Below are positions 33,290 to 42,662 of a DNA stretch of 64,000 bases, one piece after another. Where the stretch lies: the NCBI GenBank assembly GCA_011037195.1, contig JAAEAF010002605.1, positions 31,308-95,307 on the forward strand, in the 5' to 3' direction. The position numbers were made by a program, and so were the translations under genes. This DNA is from Triatoma infestans (taxonomy: Eukaryota; Arthropoda; Insecta; Hemiptera; Reduviidae). The notes below the pieces were generated by a model. That model had not been told where the DNA came from. It saw nothing but the letters and a program-made list of their open reading frames with translations, and searched no databases. The first letter of the stretch is position 1; the number at the start of each line of letters is the position of its first letter.

Positions 33290-33972
33290 TTTCTATTCTA
33301 TTGTTAAAACTAGGAAAATCTTGTGCAAATTTAATTTTAAACTATCATGTCTCCCTAAACACAATTGTTTTCAAAAAATTTTTCAAATAAAAGGTTTATA
33401 TCTATTCGCAGTAAAAATGCCAAGTTTAAAGGAAATCGTAGCTGTTATCAAGAAAATTCCAAAAAAAAATTTATTCTATAAAATCCGATTTTCTTCAAAT
33501 TTTGGAATTCTTCTATGCGTATTAATATTAAGTAGGTCGTAAAAATCATATACGGAAGTGGTATTTTAGTGGAAAGCATAACGTTACTATTCCCTCAGAA
33601 ACCCCCCCAAAACAATCAATTTTCCCGGGAAAATTCATGGGAGCCGTTTTTAAGAAAAATCATGAAAAACTAAAGAAAAAAAAAAACAAAATTCAGGAAT
33701 GTCGCATTTTTGGTTGATTTGGATTATTGCCCGATATCTTCGTATCTGATGCGGAGGGTTTGTAGTACTTTTAAACGGAATAACGAAGTTTCAACTTCCT
33801 GCGACTTTTTGTTTTTAAGATATTCTTTTAATAAACTCGCGCAACATTCACTGAAAACATTTTTTTTCATATTCAAAAAACTCAGATACATTTATTTCCG
33901 GTGAAAACTTAATTTGAAAAATCAAGCACGAACGTAATACTTCCTCTTACTAGGATTAATAGAAAGTAATCA
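33290..33972 (-). repeat. Diverged arm-family copy
   Basis: The arm order in reverse is recognisable: CCCGGGAAAATTCATGGGAG, CGGAATAACGAAGTTTCAAC, TTTCCGGTGAAAACTTAATT and CTTCCTCTTACTAGGATTAA. The TTCCGG sites are mutated and similarity is low. Confidence 0.5.
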
Positions 33973-34268
33973 TTATCTTATTGAGGTATTATTAGAGGGA
34001 AGGATTAATAACATTATATTATAATATTTATTTATATTTCTTAAAAGTGACGAAATATTATTAGTAAATATTTAAGCATTATATCAACAGTCTCAGTTCA
34101 TTTAAAATCTCATGAAAACAGAATACGTATAAATGGTAAAGGTATAGATGTTCGGCTGAGCACAATCAGGTCCCTTTCACGTTCTTAACTCCGGGGAAGT
34201 TTTAATAATAAGTAATATTAATTATACTATAAAATGTTTCTTTCTGTTAAAGTTGTAAGAATAAGTGA
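33973..34268. other. No feature recognised
   Basis: AT-rich spacer. Confidence 0.4.
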
Positions 34269-34930
34269 GTAGAGGGAAAATGTGGCAGCTGGCGCACTTT
34301 ATTGAGGGGCAACTTTCCCCTCAACCCCGGACCTTTTTGGTTACGGCCCTGCCCCATCCCCACTTCTTGACCTAATCATCGAACTCGACGAGCATTTAGG
34401 TCACTCCCATTTACCTCCACCCCTTTCCCCAAGCCCAGCTCACCGGCCAATCATCGAACTGGACGAGCACTTGGGTCACGCTCTCTTGCCCCTCTAAGCA
34501 CACCACTTACCCCCACCCCTTTATCTATCATACAAACCCATGATTCCATTTTGTTTCCAACGCATCCCTTAACCTTAACATCCCTTAACCACTTATCCTA
34601 ACATCCAAACCGATGACCCCATATTCTTTCCGTCTCCACTCTTTAAGCATCATCCAAACCGATGACTCCATTTTCTTTCCTCCCCCCACTTCTTAACCTA
34701 ACATCCAAATCGAGGACTCCATTCTCTTTCCACCTCCACGCCTTAACCTACCATCAGGTGAGCTGGGCTTTGGGAAATGGGTGAATATAAGTGGGCGTGG
34801 CCTAAATGCCCGTCGAGTTCGATGATAGTTTAATAAGTGAGGGTGGGTGAGGGCCGTAACCAAAGGGGTCCGGGGCGAGGGAAAAGTTGCCCCCCAAAAA
34901 AGTGCTCCAGCTGCCCCATTTTTCCTCTAC
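34269..34930. mobile_element. Foldback element with ~170-bp inverted repeats and internal tandem array
   Basis: The left arm 34269-34446 (AGTAGAGGGAAAATGTGGCA ... AAGCCCAGCTCACC) is the reverse complement, with mismatches, of 34755-34930. The middle (about 34520-34750) holds four to five ~55-60-bp tandem units built on CATCCAAACCGATGACTCCA and CTTTCC. No ORF of note; frames over it are palindrome artefacts. The architecture recalls foldback-type DNA transposons, in which tandem repeats lie within or between long inverted repeats. Confidence 0.7.
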
Positions 34931-35239
34931 TAAGGAGAATTTCTGTTCTTGTCAAATTTTCAAATTTGCAATTATTTTCAGAAATACATATTTTGAGGTC
35001 CCCTGAGTACGAAAGCAAATATTGCTCTATACATGTATGTCTTTATATCAGAATACCTATCTCAAAAACAAAAATTGCAAGAAGTTTAAACTTTAATATT
35101 CGCTCCAAGTTCGAACTTCTATTTTTTATGTAGGTTTCAGTAAAACGGAAGTTGGATTTTCTCGAACTTTTTTTTTTCTTCAGTTTTTCACGATTTTCTT
35201 AAAAATTGCTCCAACGATTTCCTTTAAACTTTGTATATT
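34931..35239 (+). repeat. Diverged arm-family copy
   Basis: TTCTTGTCAAATTTTCAAAT, TTTGAGGTCCCCTGAGTACG, AAAACGGAAGTTGG and CACGATTTTCTTAAAAATTG keep arm order. The copy is truncated at the next element. Confidence 0.55.
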
Positions 35240-35940
35240 ATCAAACAAGCAAAATGTTAGTCGGCTGGGGGACAAAGAAAAAAATCTTTTATCTTTAAAA
35301 TTTTATTTGATGTTTCGGACACTTTTGGTTGTCCTTCCTCGGGAAGTATGTGTACTTAAACAAAACAAAGAGAAATACAGAAAATTATATAATAAAAACT
35401 AGAACATTTCATGATTAAAATATATTAAAAAGATACGATACCTTGTTAAGGAAGAATAGAGAGTTGAATGTTAGAGGAGGTTATTGTTTGGTTATGGTGT
35501 AAGGTATAATTGAAAAGAAGACCAAGAAGAGAAAACTTAAAAGTTTGGGAAGTATGAGGAGTGGTAGAAGTGAAAAACAAATTAATAAATAATTATAAGA
35601 AAAGTAAATGAATAGAAATAAACTAGAAAATGAATAGAAAGTTGGTATGTTTAATTTAGGGGGATGGGGGGGAGCTTTTCTGAGGTAGAGGAAAATGTTG
35701 TTATAAGAAGAGGTAATGACGTCCTTGTCTTTTTTATAATTGATGAAGTTAGGATTGGAGGTTAATGTAAATGGATTTAGAAAGAAGCCGCATCAGGTGG
35801 TTGGAATAGGTAGGTGGTTAGGAGAAGCGTTTCTGGGAATCAAAGGAATGGGCAAGGGTAAGGGTAATTATTATATAATTTTCTGTATTTCTCTTTGTGT
35901 TTGTTTTTTTCATTTTGGCTCCAGCAAACTAACATTTTGT
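35240..35940. mobile_element. Inverted-ended element carrying a hammerhead-like motif
   Basis: The left end CAAACAAGCAAAATGTTAGT CGGCTGG and the right end GCTCCAGCAAACTAACATTT TGTTTG are inverted. A second inverted block pairs AACAAAGAGAAATACAGAAA (35365) with TTTCTGTATTTCTCTTTGTG (35881). The hammerhead-like motif sits only in the left side. The AAGATACGATACCTTGTTAA phrase at 35431 recurs in the hammerhead-bearing repeat near 39265, so both are one family. Confidence 0.55.
35306..35347 (-). ncRNA. Hammerhead ribozyme-like motif (copy 3)
   Basis: The minus strand reads CCGAGGA (core, U4 changed to C), stem II GGACA / CCAAAAG / TGTCC, GAAA, CATC. Stem II pairs well, but the core substitution and weak stem I argue for a decayed copy. 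Confidence 0.45.
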
Positions 35941-36109
35941 TTGTTTTATTAACCAAGGCCAAACATAACTATTGTTTATTGCTCAGAAAAATTAAGTTTT
36001 GAAATTACCGTGGGGGGGGGGGGTGCAATGTTTAACTTTCCCCAGCTGAATCATTGTACAATCACAAATTTGAAACGTACTATAGCGCATTGCCTAGTCT
36101 CTTGATATG
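35941..36109. other. Spacer with poly-G tract
   Basis: A G11-12 run is at 36012-36022. Nothing else recognised. Confidence 0.4.
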
Positions 36110-36264
36110 ATATATTTTATTTGCCTGTATACATCAGTTACAATATAATAGGCTCGTCAAAAAACTTATTCACTAACAAAAATATACGGATGTGATCACT
36201 GACAATGAACTTTAAACTGACTAATAATAACAACAAAAACTCGCTGGCATACTTTACTTATAAT
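36110..36264 (-). repeat. 3' UTR of the 389-residue RT element
   Basis: It follows the RT stop on the minus strand. It contains TGACGAGCCTATTATATTGT and ends GCAAATAAAATATATCATAT, i.e. a poly(A) signal followed by a short simple tail. It is homologous to 10135-10290. Confidence 0.6.
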
Positions 36265-37434
36265 TCAGTTTATTTTAAAATCTTCTACTGTCCAGTTCTG
36301 TTCCATAAACTCTTTTATGTGATAAAAACATTTCTTTATCAAGAAGTGGTTCATCATTTTTTTAAATTGGAGATAATCCAACTGCCTTAATTCATTTGGA
36401 ATTTTATTGTATATCTTCGCGGACATAATACTTGGAACCACTGCAGATTTTGTCAGTCTTTTTGAAGGTAAGTTTATATCGATATTGTTGCGTATGTTAT
36501 AACAGTGTCTGTTGCCTCTCGTATCTTTATTTGGATTTTTTTGTTGTTGCAGAGCGAGCTTGTAGATATACAGTGATGGTAATGTCAGGATGTTTAATGC
36601 CGGAAATAATGGCCTACAGCTATCTCGAGTTCTTTTGAACATCATAATTTTTACTGCTCTTTTCTGTAATTTGAAAATACTCGAGGCGTTAGCTGAAACC
36701 CCCCACAGCTCAACACCATAAACCATCCTGGAGTGAAACAATCCGAAATAGGCTAGTCTCATTACTTCTGGTGGAACTTCTTCTCTCAGCTTCCTCATAA
36801 GGAAAGTTATCTGAGATAGCTGACTGCTCAGTTGCTGTACATGTTCATTCCAAGATAGAGTGCCGTCTAGTAATATACCAAGAAATGGTACTGTACCCTT
36901 CTCTAAATCCTTATTCAGGCTAAAAATTTTATTCTTAGTCTTCTCTTGATTTAGCAATAACATATTATTACTTAACCATTTTTTAAGACAAGATACATTT
37001 CTATCTGCTTCTTTCACAGCCTCTTCAGTATTCTTCCCTTTGGCAACTAGTGTTGTGTCATCAGCGTACAATATGCATTTTCCTGGAAATAGCGTCTCAA
37101 CACTATTAATGTATAATAAGAAAAGCAAAGGCCCTAGAACAGAGCCTTGCGGGACACCTCGTTTAATTTTACCTCGCTCAGAATACTGGTTATTATAATA
37201 AACATACTGAGTTCTGCCCGTTAAATATTCTTTAAAGAAATTCCAACTGATTCCCTTAATACCGTAGTATTTCAATTTCAGAAGCAGTAACTCATGAGAC
37301 ACCATATCAAACGCCTTACTCAGATCGCAAAAGGTAATTACACATGTTTCCTTGTTCTCCATGCCCTCTACTATTTCTTCCACAAGTTTAACTTGGGTGC
37401 AACACCGGTTGTTACCCGCAATTTTTGCCCTCAT
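36265..37434 (-). CDS. jockey-like LINE reverse transcriptase, 5'-truncated but open (389 aa)
   Basis: This is the only long intact RT frame in the window. It begins inside the RT domain: residues ~13-30 read CTQVKLVEEIVEGMENKE. Then come motif A FCDLSKAFD, GIKGISWNFFKEYLTGRTQY, motif B RGVPQGSVLGPLLFLLYIN and motif C YADDTT. The thumb follows (FLGILLDGTLSWNEHVQQL, RMVYGVELWG, FKLQKRAVKIM), and the C terminus has LNILTLPSLYIYK and IYNKIPNELRQL. Catalytic Asp residues of A and C are present. RT motif 1, the endonuclease and ORF1 are missing. The Met start is not biological; the insertion is truncated here. Lack of stops suggests recent insertion. The NILTLPSLYIY block links it to the older copy at 12273. 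Confidence 0.9.
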   Translation of the reverse strand: MRAKIAGNNRCCTQVKLVEEIVEGMENKETCVITFCDLSKAFDMVSHELLLLKLKYYGIKGISWNFFKEYLTGRTQYVYYNNQYSERGKIKRGVPQGSVLGPLLFLLYINSVETLFPGKCILYADDTTLVAKGKNTEEAVKEADRNVSCLKKWLSNNMLLLNQEKTKNKIFSLNKDLEKGTVPFLGILLDGTLSWNEHVQQLSSQLSQITFLMRKLREEVPPEVMRLAYFGLFHSRMVYGVELWGVSANASSIFKLQKRAVKIMMFKRTRDSCRPLFPALNILTLPSLYIYKLALQQQKNPNKDTRGNRHCYNIRNNIDINLPSKRLTKSAVVPSIMSAKIYNKIPNELRQLDYLQFKKMMNHFLIKKCFYHIKEFMEQNWTVEDFKIN

Positions 37435-37964
37435 AACACTCCTTATATATTCTTAAAGGGTTCATTGGCTACTTGTTTTTGAATTATTGGGTGAAATCTG
37501 GTCATTAGTTTGCTACATATGAATAACTATATACTCTTGAATAAACTATAATGAATTTGTTATGCATTTGTTGTATAAAAAAAAAAGTCACGTTCAAGTC
37601 ATGCATTTCCAAGAAATTAAATCTTTATAACGGTAATTACAGGAAAAATTATATAAGATTTGCAAATTTTTATATGACCACACACATTACGAAGAACTAG
37701 TACTTTTTGTTTAGCCTATTTTTTGCGCTAGAATAGACAACTAATTGAGGAAATCAATTTTCTTTACTGTTCTGTGCCTTTTAATATATTCCACCCCAAG
37801 AAATTCTAGAATTGTTTTTTTAGTAGATTAATATTATTTTTTATATTAAAAAATTATCATTATCATTAGGATTGTCAAATGAAGATAATTATACCAAAGT
37901 TATTGTCGTCGAATTGTAATCATTGATATTCTGTAAAGTGTTTCCAAAGGCCATGGTAGTGCAT
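37435..37964. other. No feature recognised
   Basis: It contains a possible few codons upstream of the truncated LINE (on the minus strand ATATAAGGAGTGTTATGAGG), otherwise AT-rich DNA. Confidence 0.4.
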
Positions 37965-38190
37965 GTTTTTCCACTAAAATGTTATTTTAGTTTATTATAA
38001 AATATTCTTTCATCTAAATAATGAAAAAAAAAATTAGAATTAAATATATTGACAAAATTTCGTGTTTGAAGAAAATCAGTTGACCGGAAATGGGTTTCGA
38101 ACTAAACAGTTTTTTTTTTTCAGTTTTCTGCAATTTTCTCCATACAAAAACACCGATGGGTTTTATAAATTTCGTATATCTACCTATTGT
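37965..38190 (+). repeat. Diverged arm-family fragment
   Basis: TTTTCCACTAAAATGTTATT, TTTCATCTAAATAATGAAAA, GTTGACCGGAAATGGGTTTC and TTTTCTGCAATTTTCTCCAT follow the last part of the arm. It stops before the terminal hairpin. Confidence 0.55.
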
Positions 38191-38401
38191 AACATGATTG
38201 GTATGGTGGGGGGGGGGGGGTAAATTAAATATACTAATTAATAATTACTTATTATAATTCATATTTGAAATCTTCTCTAAAGGGATCTCGTGCGATCAAT
38301 GTTTATACAAAAGTTGGAGAGGATGAAAAAACTACTAAATATATAGATTCAAAATATATTATAATTAAAATAAACAAAATATATGTCAGAATAAGTAAAG
38401 A
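38191..38401. other. No feature recognised
   Basis: It starts with a poly-G run at 38209-38220 and is otherwise AT-rich. Confidence 0.4.
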
Positions 38402-38716
38402 TCATAATATTGTGATATAACAACATAATTTTCTTGTCATTTGGGAAAAATTGCATTTATAACTTACATATTTTACACAGTCTCTAACTTGAAGAAGGTT
38501 GGGTTTCTTGGGGTACTTCCACCACTCAGTACTGTAACATCGCTTGTCCTGATGACAGGTTTCACTCTTTTTACAACATAAATTGGAACTAATTCCTTCC
38601 CTAAAAGGGTCCACCTTATATATTCTACCTCCACCCCGGAGAAAGTGAGAAGAGGGAAATTCCCTTTGTCCTAAATAAACGTAATCATAGGGGTAGGCCA
38701 GGTATCTCTGACTCAA
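38402..38716 (-). CDS. Unrecognised cysteine-containing ORF, candidate host exon
   Basis: A 104-codon minus frame of ordinary composition (not low complexity), unlike its surroundings. Residues include YPYDYVYLGQREFPSSHFLR, DPFREGISSNLCC, ETCHQDKRCYSTEWWKYPKK and LLQVRDCVKY. Six cysteines are spaced CC-5-C-5-C-19-C. Directly after VRDCVKY the DNA reads GTAAGT, a consensus splice donor, so the exon may end near 38469. Possible acceptors (AAACAG, GTTAG) lie just upstream of 38716 but with weak pyrimidine tracts. I do not recognise the family. It could equally be part of an unknown transposon. Confidence 0.3.
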   Translation of the reverse strand: MSQRYLAYPYDYVYLGQREFPSSHFLRGGGRIYKVDPFREGISSNLCCKKSETCHQDKRCYSTEWWKYPKKPNLLQVRDCVKYVSYKCNFSQMTRKLCCYITIL

Positions 38717-39010
38717 CTAACTGTTTCTTTTGTGCCTTTCAAACCATCAAAAAACCCAACTTTATAAATATATATACATTGGAAAAATTCCTCTACTTTA
38801 CAATCATAAAATATTTATCAAGAATTATACTTTGATACAATTTATATTTATTAATTCGCCCAAAGATATACATATTATACACTATAGAATACACAGACCT
38901 ATCATTTTTGTTAGCATCTTTTTTCTCAAGAAAGTTCATTTAAAGAATAATGTGATGTTTATACGGCAATGGCCAGAAGAGTTTTAAAGAAAAAAAAAAA
39001 ATTCTTTATT

Positions 39011-39056
39011 GATCTACGTTTCCCGGGTACCATTGGTGTCCTTCTTCAGGAGTTCT
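39011..39056 (-). ncRNA. Hammerhead-like motif (copy 4, decayed)
   Basis: The minus strand has CTGAAGA exactly, stem II GGACACC / AATG / GTACCC with two mismatches, GGAAA, and CGTAG. It shares the CTCCTGAAGAAGGACACCAA / GGAAACGTAGATC pattern with the other copies but has lost full pairing. Confidence 0.4.
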
Positions 39057-39320
39057 GCAAAAATTTATTAGAGAAAAGTTACATTATTGTACAGAATTGT
39101 AGTGAAGAAAAAGTGCATAGATTTTATAACAAATTAAAAAAAAAAATAAATTAAAGAAATATTAACAGAATAGATTGAGCATAAGATATTAAAAAAAAAA
39201 ACAAGAAATTATAACACACAAGTGACAGTTAATTAAATTAAATGATATTAACAATAAGAGAAATTAAAAAAGATAAAGAGATACCAGGTTAAACTCATCT
39301 CATAGGGGGGGGCAGGTAAA
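39057..39320 (-). repeat. Non-coding part of the hammerhead-bearing repeat
   Basis: A-rich sequence following the motif. AAAGATAAAGAGATACCAGG TTAA at 39264-39290 recalls 35431-35456. The block AGATACCAGGTTAAACTCAT CTCATAGGG (39282-39310) recurs inverted at 41225-41265. Confidence 0.4.
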
Positions 39321-39635
39321 AAATGATTAAATTAGGGTAATAAAAGTAAAGGGGGAAAGAGTTTGCTAGTAGCTATAGTAGCAGGCACCTGTTATGAAGG
39401 GTTGCCCCCTATCGCATGGTTTAACGGACATTTTGTAATTTCTAAATCACAAGAAGGAAACTATAAGATAGGATTTTCCAATATTTCATTTCCTAACGGA
39501 TCAAAATTATTATGAAAATTAATATGTTGTGGAAATCACAGAAAAAAGTTCAGTCATTTGGATTTCAGACTCATCTAGGTGGTTGTATGGATAGAACTCA
39601 ATGAACACCTAAAACATTAAATTGGAATACATGTT

Positions 39636-39768
39636 ATATAAGAAATATCCACAATAAAAAGAGATTGGCGGCCTCAAAGACCTTGTCAAAATAAACTAAA
39701 TACATTTTATATTAGAAATATCCACAATAAAATAAATTTGGCGGCCTAAAAGGCCTTGTCAAAAAAAA
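39636..39768. repeat. Tandem duplication, ~70-bp unit, two copies
   Basis: TATAAGAAATATCCACAATA ... GGCGGCCTCAAAGACCTTGT and TATTAGAAATATCCACAATA ... GGCGGCCTAAAAGGCCTTGT are consecutive. They lie immediately 3' of the Merlin transposase stop (minus strand) and are probably transposon subterminal sequence. Confidence 0.6.
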
Positions 39769-40299
39769 AAACTAAACCTATCGTATAGTAACTAATAAAG
39801 GAATTCTGGGCATCCACAAAATCCTTAAACAAATCTTCATTTGTCGAAAACCTACACCTCCAAATGTACTCTGCTAAGTAAGTTTCGAACTTAGTAGTAC
39901 ACATGCGGCCAATTCGTCTCCTCATGTCTCTTTTTATTTTCGACCAGTAGGATTCTATACTTTGGGTATGAACCATTTTATCTCATGGGCTTACAAAATT
40001 TAAGGAGTGGTTTACCTTAAAATGGTGAAACCTCCTAACGAATCTAAACTTTGGTAGCCTCTCCAGCTATCTGTGATCACCGTAGTTCCCCGTTTAATGT
40101 TTTCGACCAATACCCGTCGTAAAGTAGCATCTCTTCTATCCACAATAGATAAAAAACACTTTTTGTTTGACCTATCTATATCACCAACTACCCAACGGGT
40201 CTTTGTTACTCTACCTCTGTTAAACTTTCTGCGCCCAAATGCGCTTTTATCCACCTCTACTATTGTGTTTGTCCCCTCAGTCTTTTCGCTGATTTCAGC
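39746..40299 (-). pseudogene. Merlin (ISXO2/IS1595-like DDE) transposase, C-terminal two-thirds
   Basis: The minus strand reads NTIVEVDKSAFGRRKFNRGR (first catalytic Asp in VEVD), WVVGDIDR and VITDSWRGYQSL (second Asp). After a one-base shift near 40020 it continues HHFKVNHSLNFVSP, an in-frame stop, DKMVHTQSIESYWSKIKRDM (the E of the HTQ.IE..W block), and finally FETYLAEYIWRCRF. This is the order of the ISXO2-like/Merlin DDE domain. One frameshift and one stop separate an otherwise well-conserved domain. The N-terminal DNA-binding part is cut off where a plus-strand LINE begins at about 40300. Confidence 0.85.
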
Positions 40300-41060
40300 A
40301 TATTCAAATGCTGGTGCCGGTGTTTATAGCATCCGTTTTCAATGCTACGCACCCGTTGGAAGAGTAGCCACAAACTTTGATAGTGAAGTGCTTGCCTTGT
40401 TGATGGCACTGCGGGAGCTGTCAGAAAGAGACGAACCCTGTGCGGTCATTTTGGTGGATTCCCAAGCTGCATTATGGCCATCACATCTAATATCATAACA
40501 GATTCTAGAAGTGTGATAGATTGCCGCACCACAATTGATGGTCTCCTAAGACATGGTCGTAATCTTGCCCTCCAATGGGTACCCGCTCATGTTGGAATCG
40601 ACGGCAATGAGCGAGCGGACAGATTGGCTAAGCAGGGTGTAGGAATGGAACAACCAGAATTGCCTATCCCATACAGTGGTTCAAAACGACTGATTCGGAG
40701 CTCCTTGTTGGAAAAAACAAAAATGGATTTGTAGAGGAAAGCACAAGGACGCCAGTGGGAAACCCTATCACATCATGACGGCATGATACCCGCCTCTGCA
40801 CCACGTTATGTCTGAGTCGCATGTTTTAGGATGGCAACTAGACATGATATCTAAAAAAGCAGCTCTGACGAATAGGAAGCGCGAGGGATTCAGGATGCCC
40901 CCTCTGTGATACCGGACAGGAAATGACGGCATCTCACTTAGACATGTGTCCTTCCCTTGAGGATGTAAGAGAAAATCACAAAGACGACAACCGGTGGAAA
41001 TTTATACTGGGCTCAAGGGAGCGTATGGATAATATGCAAGAAAACGCGATGACATAAGGA
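40300..41060 (+). pseudogene. LINE RNase H domain and C-terminal region
   Basis: NAGAGVYSIRF begins RNase H. NFDSEVLALLMALREL and AVILVDSQAAL carry the catalytic E and D blocks. After a shift near 40490 comes GRNLALQWVPAHVGIDGNER with ADRLAKQG. The tail (ACFRMATRHD, SSSDE, EARGIQDAP, MTASHLDMCPSLEDV across frames) fits the ...RL.+HL...GI...P.C..C...HL..CP of R1/I-like LINEs. The 5' side is missing at the junction with the Merlin fragment. Multiple shifts make it non-functional. Confidence 0.8.
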
Positions 41061-41224
41061 AAAAATCAGCCCATTTAAAATTACATTTCGAAAAATATCA
41101 AGAAATTTTGAAAATGTCCCTTAAATCATGTCATGGTGGGACAGGTAAGAAAGGAATTTACTGCATGGTCAGACAATAGCCGGTGGTAATCCCAAGGGTT
41201 ATAGAGTGTATATCTGGTCAACTT

Positions 41225-41265
41225 GTTAACTGCTCCCTATGAGATGAGTTTAACCCGAGATACCT
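41225..41265 (-). repeat. Inverted partner of the 39282-39310 block
   Basis: The minus strand reads GGTATCTCGGGTTAAACTCA TCTCATAGGG. The inverted pair brackets the Merlin/RNase H region, about 1.9 kb apart. Confidence 0.55.
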
Positions 41266-41539
41266 TTATAGTGTATACATTGAGAACGTTGAGACTGAAA
41301 TGAAGAGAGAGTATTTTTAAAATTAAAAAAAAAAAAATGTTAAAAGGTGGGGGATAAGAAAAATGTTTGTAGTGAGGCGCGGCGGCAATTTCAAATTTGG
41401 AAGAACAAATTATGTTCTTTCTCTTCATTTAAAAAAGTTTCGGGAAGGTTATGCGTCCTAAAAAAAAAATCTCATTTTATTAAATTTAGACTCTCCCATT
41501 GACATAAAATTGAAGAAGAGAAGAAAACATGCAGTAAAA
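41266..41539. other. No feature recognised
   Basis: A-rich spacer with no coding similarity. Confidence 0.4.
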
Positions 41540-41725
41540 ATCATAAGTTTGAAAAATTTGTAAATTATAACTACGCTGTCTGTAGTACGTGAAATGTCGT
41601 GTGGAGTGTTTCACACCAAATTATTTTTCTCATATTCAGAGAATCTGCGTTTTCCGATTTCGAAAATTTCACACAATCCTCTCGTACTTCTTCTCGTAGC
41701 TGTAAGAGAAAGTAAAAAAAAAAAA
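41540..41725. repeat. Arm end joined to opposite arm end
   Basis: A plus-oriented 3' end (AATTTGTAAATTATAACTAC ... GTGGAGTGTTTCACACCAAA) is followed directly by a minus-oriented terminus (CCGATTTCGAAAATTTCACA ... GTAAGAGAAAGTAAAAA). It is a remnant of a collapsed or heavily deleted arm arrangement. Confidence 0.45.
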
Positions 41726-42220
41726 TCTATAATTCTAAAAGAAAGTATGTTATATAACTTGTGTAGAATGTTTGCAAAGACCGCTGTAATAATTTCAAAT
41801 GTAAACATACGTTTTCTTTCACTTATTCAGTAATAAACCTTTTCACCTGCAATGTGTCCATTGTTCTCATTTCTCTCTATACATATTAGTATGGAAATCT
41901 AATTAGTCAAAGCAATTATTGTTTGTATTCATATATTAAATATAATAAGTAATTCAAAACCAGTTAATAGTATTATATAAGTTGTGTTTTCCTCACTGTC
42001 AGTGTCAGTACTCTTTATTAACATATTCCGTTCTTATATTTCTATTCAGTAATAAATTTATTGTTATGAACATGTCGATGTTTCTGACAGAATTAAAATT
42101 ACAAAAATTAGAACAAAAAAAAAACCTGCTTCTGATTTATACTTCATATTTTTCAAAATGCGCTACAATATCTAAAATTGATATTACTAAAATTCAAGAG
42201 GTCTATTTGTGGGTAGAATG
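41726..42220. other. No feature recognised
   Basis: Nothing recognised. A 96-codon frame (41982-42272) shows no domain and runs into the Merlin scrap. Confidence 0.4.
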
Positions 42221-42227
42221 CATGCTA

Positions 42228-42254
42228 CGACCAGTAGGATTCTATACTTTTTCC
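42228..42254 (-). pseudogene. Merlin transposase scrap
   Basis: The minus strand encodes SIESYW, identical to part of the HTQSIESYW block at 39970. It is only about 25 bp long. Confidence 0.4.
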
Positions 42255-42660
42255 TCACCTAACTTAACCTAAATTTCTACCACCCTAAATTAAATTAACT
42301 GCTAATACTTTAGTTTCTACATATATAGACTACTTACTAATAACCTATATTTTGGGGGTACAATAATTATAACCTATAATTTTCCTTGCACGCCTGAGTA
42401 AAAATTCTAACTTATACGTTCATTCAAACATTTTCGCTAATAAATGCAATCACGCTATTAAATACATTCAAACTTCAACTTTACATCTGAAATGTTGTTA
42501 GTGTGTTGTGTTGTTTGTGTAGTAGTGGTAGCTTGCGGTGTGAACGGTTTTGTAAAGGGCTTGTGTGTATGTTTTTATAGCAGAGAAGTAATAAAAGATA
42601 AATAAGAAAGCACTGCTAGATTGAATTAAATATATTATTGAATATGTGGATGGATCCGCA
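42255..42660. other. No feature recognised
   Basis: It contains TAACTTAACCTAA-like phrases shared loosely with 48600 and 49600. No gene. Confidence 0.35.
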
Positions 42661-42662
42661 AT

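Noticed and set aside
38520..38600. Insulin-like A-chain cysteine pattern in the unrecognised ORF
   Set aside because: The spacing CC-5-C-5-C does not fit the insulin CC-3-C-8-C pattern and no B chain is present.
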